Of a stretch of DNA of 64,000 bases, positions 24,521 to 32,938 are shown piece by piece (position 1 is the stretch's first letter; the number at the start of each line of letters is the position of its first letter). The translations under genes were made by a program, and so were the position numbers. The notes beneath the pieces were generated by a model that saw nothing but the letters and a program-made list of their open reading frames with translations, had not been told where the DNA came from and did no database searches. This DNA is from Bacillota bacterium (GTDB taxonomy: Bacteria; Bacillota; Clostridia; TANB77; CAG-465). The DNA lies in NCBI GenBank assembly GCA_023410645.1, contig JAEYPQ010000026.1:1-64000 (forward strand). The letters are read 5' to 3'.

Positions 24521-24916
24521 CTATCTCTTTGAAAATTGTGGTGCTTTTCTTGCTTTTTTAAGACCATATTTTCTTCTTTCTTTTACTCTTGAATCTCTAG
24601 TTAATAGACCATTTCTTTTTAAAACAGTACGTATTTCAGGATCAGTAGTTGAAAGTGCTTTTGCAATACCATGAGCAAGAGCTCCAGCTTGACCTGCAAA
24701 TCCACCACCATTAGTAGTAGCAACTACATCATATTTTTCCATTAAATTAGCAACTTTAAATGGTTTTAAAACGATAGCTTTTAAAGTATCTAAAGTATAA
24801 ACTTCATTCATGTCTTTTTTGTTTATTGTTATTTTTCCTGTTCCAGGTATAATATTAACTCTAGCTACAGAAGATTTTCTTTTTCCTGTTGCATATATGT
24901 ATTCTTTTTTTGACAT
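24521..24916 (-). CDS. rpsI: 30S ribosomal protein S9
   Basis: The 131-residue protein begins KKEYIYATGKRKSSVARV, contains GGGFAGQAGALAHGIAKAL near 70-85 and ends in the conserved KKARKAPQFSKR tail, which reaches the ribosomal P site. It is co-transcribed with rplM, 13 bp upstream, behind GGAGGA. The final codons and terminator appear again in degenerate form through the accessory region to the left. Confidence 0.98.
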   Translation of the reverse strand: MSKKEYIYATGKRKSSVARVNIIPGTGKITINKKDMNEVYTLDTLKAIVLKPFKVANLMEKYDVVATTNGGGFAGQAGALAHGIAKALSTTDPEIRTVLKRNGLLTRDSRVKERRKYGLKKARKAPQFSKR

Positions 24917-24929
24917 TTCCTAATTCCTC

Positions 24930-25364
24930 CTAAAAATTCCATATTTCAGGTTTTTGAGCATCATGATTATGCTCGCTACCTTTAAATATTTTTAATTTTG
25001 TAAGCATTTCTCTTCCTAATGTATTTTTTGGTATCATACCTTTTACAGCAACCATTAATGCTTTATCAGAACTATTTTTCATTAAATCTTTGTATGCGAT
25101 TTCTTTCATTTCACCAATGTAACCTGAGTGATGTCTGTAAATTTTGTCAGTTAATTTGTTACCTGTTAAAACTATTTTATCAGAATTTAAAACTATAACA
25201 AAATCTCCACAATCTAAATGTGTTGAATAAGTAGGTTTGTGTTTACCTTTTAATAATTTTGCTGCTTCAGAAGCCACTCTACCAAGAGATTTTCCGTCAG
25301 CATCTATGATATACCATTTTTTTTCTATTTCTTTAGCCTTTACGCTATGTGTAGTATTATTCAT
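24930..25364 (-). CDS. rplM: 50S ribosomal protein L13
   Basis: The 144-residue protein has the L13 pattern: KWYIIDADGKSLGRVASEAA, FVIVLNSDKIVLTGNK, KIYRHHSGYIG and MIPKNTLGREMLTKLKIFKG. It is the first gene of the rplM-rpsI operon, with AGGAGGA before the ATG and a structured leader upstream that probably mediates autogenous control. Confidence 0.98.
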   Translation of the reverse strand: MNNTTHSVKAKEIEKKWYIIDADGKSLGRVASEAAKLLKGKHKPTYSTHLDCGDFVIVLNSDKIVLTGNKLTDKIYRHHSGYIGEMKEIAYKDLMKNSSDKALMVAVKGMIPKNTLGREMLTKLKIFKGSEHNHDAQKPEIWNF

Positions 25365-25393
25365 ATTTAATATTTCCTCCTAAATTTATTTAA

Positions 25394-25434
25394 TTTAGTA
25401 GTCTACTTTTCCGGGGTATAGTCGACTAACTACA
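25394..25434 (-). ncRNA. L13-leader-like autoregulatory structure
   Basis: On the minus strand TAGTTAGTC pairs with GACTACTA around an inner ACT/AGT pairing and a CCCCGG loop, just after the promoter and before rplM. Position and shape agree with the ribosomal protein L13 leader known from low-GC Gram-positives, which is bound by L13. Assignment is from memory of that family. Confidence 0.65.
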
Positions 25435-25446
25435 TAATACCTATAT

Positions 25447-25475
25447 ATTATACATATAAACGGGCTAAAAGTCAA
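25447..25475 (-). promoter_or_regulatory. Sigma-A promoter of rplM-rpsI
   Basis: Minus strand: TTGACT, 17-bp spacer, TATAAT (25475 down to 25447). Confidence 0.85.
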
Positions 25476-25580
25476 TATTATAAAGGAAAAAAGTTAAAAT
25501 GATTTACATTTTAAAATAAAATATTGTTTAAATATATTTTTTGTGGTAAGATATTACTAGTTAGAAAGAGGTTTGAGACT

Positions 25581-27200
25581 ATGGAAAAATATGAAGGTAT
25601 TTTAGATATTGAAACTGATAAAATAACATCTGATATTGAATCTACAAAGGAACAAGTAAGAGTAAATAATATAATAAATAAAGTAAAGTTATATGAAAAT
25701 AATAAAGATGAATTAACTAAAATGTTAACAGATATACTTATGGATGATAATGTTTCAGAGATCCTTGTTAAATTAAGTAGAGAGAAAATATTTGTTAAAT
25801 TGTTTCCTGAGTTTTATATAAAAAATGAATATGGGGAAGATGTAATTAATTGTCAACAGAATTCATTATATCATAAGTATGGAGTGCTTGTGCATATTTT
25901 ACATACAATTGAAGCTGTTGGAAATCCACAAATACCGGTTGGTGACTGGCAAAAAAAAATATTGAAATGGACTATGCTACTTCATGATATAGGGAAACCT
26001 TATGTAAAAAAAATATATGAAGACGGAACAGAAAGTTTTGCAGGACATGAGGATGTGTCATTTGAACTTTCAAAAGATATATTAAATAGATTTACATTTA
26101 ATGAAGATGAAAAGCAGATAATACTTACTTTAATAAAATATCATGATAAATACTTAAATGAAGGCGAACTTACTTATGATAATATGAAATTTTTAGCATC
26201 AGAACTTAATAATAATAAGGAATTATTTTATCTATTAATCGATGTGAAGGATGCAGATGCAAAATCTAAAAGTATTGATGTATATAACAAATACAAATTT
26301 ACTAAAAATAAATATTTAGAGTTTGTTAATTCATATTTTGCTTCTGGTGGAATAGAACAAGGTAATTTATTAGATGATGTTGAAATTATTGGAGAAAGTC
26401 AAGAAAATATTGAAAGTAAAGATGAAGAAATATCAAAGATAGAAATGAATAATTTAATAGATTCCATAATTGATAAAAAGAACATATTAAACGTTTATCA
26501 GCCTGTTGTTGATATACATTTAAAAAATGTGTATGGATATGAACTATTAACTAGAATAAATTCTCTTAAAAACATAGATATAGTAAAAGTACTTAATTAT
26601 TCACTAGAGATTGATAAATATGATAAGATACAACAGATATTATTTGTTAATGGAATAGATAATTTTGATGGAATAGGTAATAAAGAATCAAATATTTTAT
26701 TTATAAATACAGATATTACAAGCTATGAAAAGTACATTAATAAGCCTAGAATTTATGATATGATGATGAAAATGAAACTTGTAATTTCATTTAATAATTA
26801 TGAAAAAAGGCAGATAACAGATGTACAAGAAATAATAAATACTATACATTCACATAAAGGACTTGTTGCACTTGATAATTTCGGAATAGGGAATCTAAGT
26901 ATTGATGATTTAAATATATTAGATATTGATTATATAATTCCAGATATTTCTATAATAAAGGAAATATTAAATAATTCTCAAAAACAAAAATATATTTCTG
27001 ATTTGGTAACATATTGTATTTCAAGAAATATTAATTTATTAGTAGTTGGTGTGGAAGATAGGCAAACTTTAAATATATTAAAGAAATTAGGAGTAAGATA
27101 TGTGCAAGGTTTTTACTTTGAAAAACCAAGTCAAGCTATTAACATGTTAAATGATAAAATTGAAAAGTTACTAGAAGATGGTGATGAATCAATAACTTGA
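25581..27200 (+). CDS. HD-domain protein fused to a degenerate EAL domain
   Basis: A 539-residue signalling protein. About residues 80-260 form an HD phosphohydrolase-like domain: His98 in HKYGVLVH, His135-Asp136 in LLHDIGKP, His156 in GHEDVS and a YHD motif further on, like the HD part of tRNA nucleotidyltransferases and dNTPases. About 300-530 form an EAL-like domain: ELL at 321-323, LDNFGIG at 431-437 where catalytic EALs have DDFGxG, and GVED for EGVET. Several metal ligands appear lost, so it probably binds rather than degrades cyclic di-GMP. ATG 25581 follows GAAAGAGG; the upstream TTG-type extension is rejected. It is monocistronic, upstream of recA. Confidence 0.82.
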   Translation: MEKYEGILDIETDKITSDIESTKEQVRVNNIINKVKLYENNKDELTKMLTDILMDDNVSEILVKLSREKIFVKLFPEFYIKNEYGEDVINCQQNSLYHKYGVLVHILHTIEAVGNPQIPVGDWQKKILKWTMLLHDIGKPYVKKIYEDGTESFAGHEDVSFELSKDILNRFTFNEDEKQIILTLIKYHDKYLNEGELTYDNMKFLASELNNNKELFYLLIDVKDADAKSKSIDVYNKYKFTKNKYLEFVNSYFASGGIEQGNLLDDVEIIGESQENIESKDEEISKIEMNNLIDSIIDKKNILNVYQPVVDIHLKNVYGYELLTRINSLKNIDIVKVLNYSLEIDKYDKIQQILFVNGIDNFDGIGNKESNILFINTDITSYEKYINKPRIYDMMMKMKLVISFNNYEKRQITDVQEIINTIHSHKGLVALDNFGIGNLSIDDLNILDIDYIIPDISIIKEILNNSQKQKYISDLVTYCISRNINLLVVGVEDRQTLNILKKLGVRYVQGFYFEKPSQAINMLNDKIEKLLEDGDESIT

Positions 27201-27240
27201 AACTTAGTTTAAAATTAAAATAAAAAAATTATAAAAATTG

Positions 27241-27288
27241 TTGACAACAGATTTTTTTAATAGTATAATGTGCATGAACGAATGTTTG
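27241..27288 (+). promoter_or_regulatory. recA promoter with SOS (LexA) box
   Basis: TTGACA at 27241, 17-bp spacer, TATAAT at 27264, then TGAACGAATGTTTG at 27275-27288. This fits the Firmicutes LexA consensus CGAACRNRYGTTYG except for the first base. Repression would cover the transcription start. Confidence 0.8.
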
Positions 27289-27304
27289 ATTAGGAGGATA
27301 ATAT

Positions 27305-28360
27305 ATGATATCAGATGAAAGAAAAAAAGCATTAGAAATAGCAATGGCACAAATTGAAAAGAATTTTGGAAAAGGCTCAGTTATGAAATTAGGTGAAGTA
27401 GCTAACGTAAGTGTAGATGCAATACCTAGTGGAGCACTTAGCTTAGATATAGCTTTGGGTGTTGGTGGTTTCCCAAGAGGAAGAATAATTGAAATCTTTG
27501 GACCAGAATCATCAGGTAAAACAACTGTAGCATTACATGCAATAGCAGAGGCACAAAAACTTGGTGGAATAGCAGCATTTATAGATGCAGAACATGCACT
27601 TGATCCTGTATATGCTAGAAAGTTAGGTGTTGATATAGATAATTTAATTGTATCTCAACCAGATACTGGTGAACAGGCCCTTGAAATAGCTGAACAATTA
27701 ATTAGAAGTGGTGCAGTAGATATAATAACTATTGACTCTGTTGCTGCTCTTGTACCAAAAGCAGAAATTGATGGTGAGATGGGAGATAGTCATATTGGTT
27801 TACAAGCTAGACTTATGTCTCAGGCATTAAGAAAACTTGCTGGTGTACTTAGTAAATCTAGAACAGTAGCAATATTTATAAATCAATTACGTGAAAAAGT
27901 CGGAGTAATGTTTGGAAATCCTGAAACTACACCTGGTGGTAGAGCGCTTAAGTTTTACGCTTCAGTAAGACTTGATGTAAGAAAACAAGAAGCAATTAAA
28001 GTAAACGGAGAATTATCTGGAACTAGAACAAAAGTAAAAGTTGTTAAAAATAAAGTTGCACCTCCATTTAGAGAAGCAATTTTTGATATCGTATATGGTG
28101 AAGGAATATCAAATGAAGGATGTGTACTTGATCTAGCAGTAGATATGGATATTGTTGAAAAAAGTGGTGCTTGGTTTGCATACAATGGCCAAAAAATTGG
28201 ACAAGGTAGAGAAAATGCAAAAGTGTATTTAAAAGAACATAAAGATGTTATGGATGAAATAGAAAAGAAAGTAAGAGATAACTTTAATGCAGCTTTTGAA
28301 AAGAGTATGGGAGAAATTCCAGATGCTGATGAAACTGATGAAGTACCAGATTTAGAATAA
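27305..28360 (+). CDS. recA: Recombinase A
   Basis: DNA-strand exchange protein and LexA co-protease. The 351-residue length is normal. Walker A is GPESSGKTT at about 67-75, followed by the MAW-like variant EAQKLGGIAAFIDAEHALDP, the Walker B region IITIDSVAALVP, loop L2 FINQLREKVGVMFGNPE and a C-terminal acidic tail ending DEVPDLE. The start ATG follows AGGAGG. It is under an SOS-type promoter and followed by recX 14 bp later. Confidence 0.99.
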   Translation: MISDERKKALEIAMAQIEKNFGKGSVMKLGEVANVSVDAIPSGALSLDIALGVGGFPRGRIIEIFGPESSGKTTVALHAIAEAQKLGGIAAFIDAEHALDPVYARKLGVDIDNLIVSQPDTGEQALEIAEQLIRSGAVDIITIDSVAALVPKAEIDGEMGDSHIGLQARLMSQALRKLAGVLSKSRTVAIFINQLREKVGVMFGNPETTPGGRALKFYASVRLDVRKQEAIKVNGELSGTRTKVKVVKNKVAPPFREAIFDIVYGEGISNEGCVLDLAVDMDIVEKSGAWFAYNGQKIGQGRENAKVYLKEHKDVMDEIEKKVRDNFNAAFEKSMGEIPDADETDEVPDLE

Positions 28361-28374
28361 AAGGAGTATTTTTA

Positions 28375-28797
28375 ATGAGCTTTGAATTTGCAAAAGAAAA
28401 AGCTTTAAGATACCTTTTAGTTTCAAAGAAAACTGAACAAGAAGTAAGAGATAAATTAAAGAAACTTAAAGTCGATAATGACATTATTGATAAAGTTATT
28501 AATTATCTTACAGAATTAAATTATATAAATGATGAAGAGTATTTAGACGCATATATAAGACAATGTATGCGTCTTTTAAATTATTCAGTATTTGAAATAA
28601 AACAAAAGATGTTGCAAAAAGGTATAAAAAAGTGTATAATTGAAAAAAAATTAGATGAACTAAATAACACTAATTATGAAAATGATATAATAAATAGATT
28701 GTTAAATAGCAAATTAAAAAATATGGAAAGTATAAAACAAAAGCAGTATTTATATAGAAGAGGATTTAAAATTAGTGATTATAATAGTGAATATTAA
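28375..28797 (+). CDS. recX: RecX-like regulator of RecA
   Basis: The 140-residue, all-helical protein shows the tandem three-helix pattern: AKEKALRYLLVSKKTEQEVR, DKLKKL, YLTELNYINDEEYLDAYIRQ, and GIKKCIIEKKLDEL. It is on the short side for RecX (often 150-270). Position right after recA with AAGGAG before the ATG makes the assignment secure. RecX limits RecA filament growth. The stop codon runs into the ribosome site of deoD. Confidence 0.9.
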   Translation: MSFEFAKEKALRYLLVSKKTEQEVRDKLKKLKVDNDIIDKVINYLTELNYINDEEYLDAYIRQCMRLLNYSVFEIKQKMLQKGIKKCIIEKKLDELNNTNYENDIINRLLNSKLKNMESIKQKQYLYRRGFKISDYNSEY

Positions 28798-28809
28798 GGA
28801 GTGATTTTA

Positions 28810-29523
28810 GTGTTAGTTCCAACACCACATAATAGTGCTAAAAAAGGAGATATAGCAAAAACAGTTTTAATGCCTGGAGATCCATTAAGAGCAAAATACA
28901 TAGCTGATACTTATTTAAAAGATGTAATATGTTATAATGAAGTAAGAGGGATGTTAGGATTTACTGGCACATACAAAGACGTTAAAATTTCTGTTCAAGG
29001 AAGTGGAATGGGAATTCCTTCAATGGGAATATATTCCAAAGAGCTATTTGAAGGATATGATGTTGAAAATATAATTAGAATAGGTAGTGCTGGTGCAATA
29101 TCTGATGATGTAAATGTAAGAGATATCATTGTTGCAAGATATGTAACTACTGATTCAAATTATCCAGCTAATCTCGTTGACGAGGAATATATTCCGGTTT
29201 CAAGTTATAAGTTGCTAAAGAAATTATCAAAATTAGATGAAGAAAATAATTTAGGTCTTAAATTTGGTGAAGTATTCACGTCAGATATATTTTATAGTGA
29301 TAAAGAAATGTTAGAGAATCTTAGAGAACAAGAAATTCTTGGAGTTGAGATGGAGACAGCTGCACTATACACAAATGCAACAGTTGCATCTAAAAATGCT
29401 ATTAGTATATTAACAGTGTCTGATAGCCCATTACGTGGAGAATCTTTATCTTCTGATGAAAGACAAAGCTCATTTAATAAAATGATGGAAATTGCACTTG
29501 AGCTAGCAGTTAAATGCAATTAG
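28810..29523 (+). CDS. deoD: Purine-nucleoside phosphorylase
   Basis: Hexameric (DeoD-type) enzyme that splits purine nucleosides to base and ribose-1-phosphate. Motifs: MPGDPLRAKYIADTYL, YNEVRGMLGFTGTYK, SGMGIPSMGIYSKEL, RIGSAGAI, VEMETAALY and the catalytic-loop SDSPLRGE, where the usual Asp follows Ser. GTG 28810 is chosen: AAGGAG lies eight bases upstream and the N-terminus (MLVPTPHNSAKKGDIAK) then matches DeoD. It is translated right after recX and 12 bp before scpA, so all four genes from recA may be co-transcribed. Confidence 0.96.
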   Translation: MLVPTPHNSAKKGDIAKTVLMPGDPLRAKYIADTYLKDVICYNEVRGMLGFTGTYKDVKISVQGSGMGIPSMGIYSKELFEGYDVENIIRIGSAGAISDDVNVRDIIVARYVTTDSNYPANLVDEEYIPVSSYKLLKKLSKLDEENNLGLKFGEVFTSDIFYSDKEMLENLREQEILGVEMETAALYTNATVASKNAISILTVSDSPLRGESLSSDERQSSFNKMMEIALELAVKCN

Positions 29524-29535
29524 GAAGGATACAAA

Positions 29536-30336
29536 ATGCAAGAAACATTAATTAATACGAAAAGTAAATATAACATTATAATTCAAAATTTTGAAGGTCC
29601 ACTTGATTTACTTTTATTTTTAATAACAAAGCATAAAATGAATATTTTTGATATTTCACTTAGCGAGTTAACTGATAAATATATTGAGTATCTAAATGAA
29701 ATGACTGATTCAAATTTGGAGATAACAAGTGAATTCATAGTAATGGCAGCTACTTTACTAGATATAAAAGCAAGAAGACTTTTACCCGAAATAGAACCTA
29801 AGAGTGAAGAAGAAGATACAGTTACAGAAGAAGATATTATTGCAAAGATTATTGAGTATAAGAAATATAAAGAAATATCTCAATCAATTGCAGATATGTA
29901 TTCAGAGAATTTTGGTAGTTTTTCAAAACCTTTTGAAAAAATAAAATATAAAGAAAAATTGCAGTACTCTGGTGATCCTTTAGATATAAATAAACTATTT
30001 TCTTTGTATGCAAATATACTTGAAAGAAATCAAAATAAAATAAATAAAAAATCTGAAGAACTAGATAAGATTGCAATATATGAAAAAATTACTGTAAAAG
30101 ATAAAGTAAAACAGATCGTTGATTACCTAAAAAGCAATGATAATATGATATTTAATAATATGTTTAATTCTAATACATGTGAAAACATAGAAGTTGTAAC
30201 TGCATTTTTAGGCGTTTTAGAACTTAGTAAGTTAAAGCAAGTAGATATTGAACAACAATATTTATTTTCAGATATAAATGTTCAAAAAAAGGAAAATACT
30301 AATTTAAGTATAGATTTCTCTCATTTAACTGAATAA
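29536..30336 (+). CDS. scpA: Segregation and condensation protein A
   Basis: The kleisin subunit of the SMC condensin complex. The N-terminal SMC-binding helix region reads FEGPLDLLLFLITKHKMNIFD, shown here in part as FEGPLDLLLFLITKHKM, then ISEFI-type EFIVMAATLLDIKARRLLPE; the C-terminal winged helix follows (VTAFLGVLELSKLKQVDI). The 266-residue length is normal. ATG 29536 has AGGA upstream. The usual partner scpB is not next to it. Confidence 0.95.
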   Translation: MQETLINTKSKYNIIIQNFEGPLDLLLFLITKHKMNIFDISLSELTDKYIEYLNEMTDSNLEITSEFIVMAATLLDIKARRLLPEIEPKSEEEDTVTEEDIIAKIIEYKKYKEISQSIADMYSENFGSFSKPFEKIKYKEKLQYSGDPLDINKLFSLYANILERNQNKINKKSEELDKIAIYEKITVKDKVKQIVDYLKSNDNMIFNNMFNSNTCENIEVVTAFLGVLELSKLKQVDIEQQYLFSDINVQKKENTNLSIDFSHLTE

Positions 30337-30359
30337 GATAAATATAAAGCAATAACCAG

Positions 30360-30391
30360 AAAACCCCGTAGAATTTTCTACAGGGTTTTTA
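30360..30391 (+). terminator. scpA terminator
   Basis: AAAACCCCGTAGAA pairs with TTCTACAGGGTTTT (one mismatch), ending in TTTTT. Confidence 0.8.
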
Positions 30392-30441
30392 CTGGGTTAT
30401 TAGAATAAGGAAGAAAAATATATCTGAAAGAGGGAAATTGA

Positions 30442-30684
30442 CTATAATGAATAATTGCCAATTAAAGTCTGAGAATGTGCACTTGCGATATCTTCTAAAG
30501 ATTTCTCAGCTTTTTTCAACTTATCTAAAAATTCTTCAACAGTTACAGAAGAATCATAAAATAGTCTAACTTGTTTTTCAGATAAACTAGTTGGAAATGG
30601 AAAGTATGTAGAATTCTCTAATAATATTATAGGGCCCAAACTAGTATCATAGTATCCTAATATAATTTTTTTCAGTTCATTCAT
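30442..30684 (-). CDS. Uncharacterised 80-residue protein
   Basis: Starts at ATG 30684 with AGGAGTG upstream and reads MNELKKIILGYYDTSLGPII. It is soluble, with a predicted strand-rich first half (LLENSTYFPFPTSLSEKQVR) and a helical second half (VTVEEFLDKLKKAEKSLEDI). It looks real from its ribosome site and codon use. No family recognised; the first half resembles small sensor-type domains only vaguely. It is divergent from groES-groEL and convergent with scpA. Confidence 0.7.
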   Translation of the reverse strand: MNELKKIILGYYDTSLGPIILLENSTYFPFPTSLSEKQVRLFYDSSVTVEEFLDKLKKAEKSLEDIASAHSQTLIGNYSL

Positions 30685-30880
30685 TATAATCACTCCTTTT
30701 ATTAAAAAAGTTGATAGTATCTAATATATTTATATATAGCGTTATTATACCACCTTAATTACTAAAAGTAAACATAATTTTACTATATTATGTAAAATAT
30801 TTACTCTGTAAAGTATAATATCAAAAAACATGTCATATAATGTATACAAAAATGTTATTTTGTAAAGTTAAAAAAAATAC

Positions 30881-30909
30881 TTGCAACAAAAAATAAGTTG
30901 TGATATAAT
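30881..30909 (+). promoter_or_regulatory. Sigma-A promoter of groES-groEL
   Basis: TTGCAA at 30881, 17-bp spacer, TATAAT at 30904, immediately followed by the CIRCE operator. Confidence 0.85.
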
Positions 30910-30912
30910 ATA

Positions 30913-30939
30913 TTAGCACTTGAATAAAGAGAGTGCTAA
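30913..30939 (+). promoter_or_regulatory. CIRCE operator (HrcA binding site)
   Basis: TTAGCACTT, nine-base spacer, GAGTGCTAA: one mismatch to the classic TTAGCACTC-N9-GAGTGCTAA. It places the groE operon under the HrcA heat-shock repressor. Confidence 0.97.
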
Positions 30940-30965
30940 TTGTTTTTGAAATAGGAGGTGTTTTT

Positions 30966-31247
30966 ATGTTAAAACCATTAGGAGATAGAGTAATAGTAAA
31001 ATTAGCAGAATTAGAAGAAACTACAAAATCTGGTCTTGTTTTACCATCAAATGCAAAGGAAAAGTCAGGTATTGCTGAGATTGTAGCAGTAGGTCCTGGA
31101 GGAAACATTGATGGAAAAAATATAGAAATGACAGTAAAAGTGGGTGACAAAGTAGTTTATTCAAAGTATGCTGGAACAGAAATTAAGTATCAAGATGAAG
31201 AGTATACTATTTTAAAACAAACTGACATTTTAGCAATAGTAGAATAG
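30966..31247 (+). CDS. groES: Co-chaperonin GroES
   Basis: The 93-residue lid of the GroEL chamber. It reads MLKPLGDRVIVKLAELEETT, then the mobile loop KSGLVLPSNAKEKSGIAEIV, shown as KSGLVLPSNAKEK, and VGDKVVYSKYAGTEIK. ATG 30966 follows AGGAGGTG; the earlier TTG in frame lies inside CIRCE and is rejected. It is co-transcribed with groEL, which starts 15 bp later. Confidence 0.98.
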   Translation: MLKPLGDRVIVKLAELEETTKSGLVLPSNAKEKSGIAEIVAVGPGGNIDGKNIEMTVKVGDKVVYSKYAGTEIKYQDEEYTILKQTDILAIVE

Positions 31248-31262
31248 GGAGGTAATTTTATT

Positions 31263-32891
31263 ATGGCAAAAGAAATAATATTTGGAAGAGAAGCAAAGGA
31301 AGCTTTAGAAAGAGGTGTAGATACTTTAGCAAATTCAGTTAAAGTTACACTTGGACCTAAAGGTAGAAATGTTGTTTTAGAAAAATCATATGGTTCTCCT
31401 CTTATAACAAATGATGGAGTATCAATTGCAAAAGAAATTGAGTTAGAAGATCCATTTGAAAATATGGGAGCAGAGCTTGTAAAAGAAGTTGCAACAAAAA
31501 CTAACGATGTAGCAGGAGATGGTACAACAACTGCAACAGTACTTGCACAATCCATGATAAAAGAGGGATTAAGAACTGTAATAGCTGGTGCAAATCCAGT
31601 AATTGTAAAAAAGGGAATTGAAAAAGCAGTTAATGTTGCAATAGAAGAAATAAAGAAAATATCAACACCAATTAATGGAAAAGAAGATATTGCAAGAGTT
31701 GCTTCAATATCTGCAAATGATACTCAAATAGGAGATTTAATATCTGAGGCTATGGAAAAAGTTAGTAAAGATGGTGTTATAACTATTGAAGAATCAAAAA
31801 CTATGAATACTGAACTTGAAGTAGTTGAAGGTATGCAATTTGATAGAGGATATTTGTCATCATATATGGTAACTGATACAGATAAAATGGAATCTTTACT
31901 TGATGAACCATATATCTTAATTACAGACAAAAAAATATCTTCAATACAAGAAATTTTACCAGTACTTGAAAAGGTAGCTGAACAAGGTAAAAAGTTATTG
32001 ATAATAGCTGATGATGTAGAAGGAGATGCACTTACAACATTAGTATTAAATAAATTAAGAGGAACTTTTGTATGTGTAGCTGTAAAAGCTCCGGCTTTTG
32101 GTGATAGAAGAAAAGCAATTCTTGATGATATTGCAACAATTACAGGAGGTCAAGTAATAACATCTGATTTAGGACTTGAGTTAAAAGAAGCAGATATAAC
32201 ACAACTTGGTCGTGCAAAACAAGTAAAAGTTCAAAAAGAAAATACAGTTATAATTGATGGATATGGCGATGAAGAAAAAATAAAAGAAAGAGTTGCACAA
32301 GTTAGATCTGAAATTGCAAATTCAACATCTGATTTTGATAAAGAAAAATTAGAAGAAAGACTTGCAAAACTTGTTGGTGGCGTAGCTGTAATTGCAGTTG
32401 GAGCTGCAACAGAAACAGAAATGAAAGAGAAAAAGCTTAGAATTGAAGATGCACTTGCTGCAACAAAAGCTGCTGTTGAAGAGGGAGTAGTTTCTGGCGG
32501 TGGAACTGCATATATAAATATACTTCCTAAAGTAAAAGAATTAGCAAATAGTTTAGATGGTGATGAAAAAGTTGGAGCAAAAATGGTAGAAAAAGCATTA
32601 GAATCACCAATAAGACAGATAGCATATAATGCTGGCGTTGAAGGTGCAGTTGTAATAGATAAAATAAGTACACTTGAAAAAGGTTTTGGATATGATGCTC
32701 TTCTTGATAGATATGTAGATATGAAAAAAGAAGGTATTGTAGATCCAACTAAAGTTACAAGATCTGCTTTACAAAATGCAGCATCTATTGCAGCAATGGT
32801 AATTACTACTGAAACTTTAGTGGCAAACAAAAAAGAAGAAAAAGGATGCAATTGCTCACATGAACAAAATCCTGGAATGGGAATGTATTAG
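31263..32891 (+). CDS. groEL: Chaperonin GroEL
   Basis: The 542-residue ATP-driven folding chaperone. Recognisable segments: VKVTLGPKGRNVVLEKSYGS, the ATP-site GDGTTTATVLAQ, ISANDTQIGDLI, apical AVKAPAFGDRRKAIL and GVVSGGGTAYI. The C-terminal tail is short on Gly-Met repeats (NPGMGMY) and has a GCNCSHEQ segment with two Cys, which is typical of clostridial GroEL. It starts at ATG 31263 with GGGAGG upstream and ends at a strong terminator. Confidence 0.99.
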   Translation: MAKEIIFGREAKEALERGVDTLANSVKVTLGPKGRNVVLEKSYGSPLITNDGVSIAKEIELEDPFENMGAELVKEVATKTNDVAGDGTTTATVLAQSMIKEGLRTVIAGANPVIVKKGIEKAVNVAIEEIKKISTPINGKEDIARVASISANDTQIGDLISEAMEKVSKDGVITIEESKTMNTELEVVEGMQFDRGYLSSYMVTDTDKMESLLDEPYILITDKKISSIQEILPVLEKVAEQGKKLLIIADDVEGDALTTLVLNKLRGTFVCVAVKAPAFGDRRKAILDDIATITGGQVITSDLGLELKEADITQLGRAKQVKVQKENTVIIDGYGDEEKIKERVAQVRSEIANSTSDFDKEKLEERLAKLVGGVAVIAVGAATETEMKEKKLRIEDALAATKAAVEEGVVSGGGTAYINILPKVKELANSLDGDEKVGAKMVEKALESPIRQIAYNAGVEGAVVIDKISTLEKGFGYDALLDRYVDMKKEGIVDPTKVTRSALQNAASIAAMVITTETLVANKKEEKGCNCSHEQNPGMGMY

Positions 32892-32900
32892 AAAAAACTT

Positions 32901-32938
32901 AAATAAAGTGCCTACTTTAAATTAGGCACTTTATTTTT
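32901..32938 (+). terminator. groEL terminator
   Basis: A 14-bp perfect stem (AAATAAAGTGCCTA and complement) followed by T residues. Confidence 0.9.

Noticed and set aside
18700..24540. Classical integron with attC sites
   Set aside because: No integrase, and the repeats lack the paired-box attC structure; they resemble the rpsI end instead.
24492..24674. Plus-strand open frame over rpsI
   Set aside because: Antisense shadow of rpsI; starts inside its terminator.
25524..25580. N-terminal extension of the HD-EAL protein from 25524
   Set aside because: Hydrophobic, low-quality start without ribosome site; ATG 25581 has a proper one. It also overlaps the promoter region.
30933..30965. Upstream start for groES
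   Set aside because: It lies inside the CIRCE element; the ATG at 30966 has AGGAGGTG.
32231..32851. 206-codon open frame antisense to groEL
   Set aside because: It is a shadow of the groEL reading frame with biased codons, no ribosome site and Ser/Phe-rich low-complexity translation.
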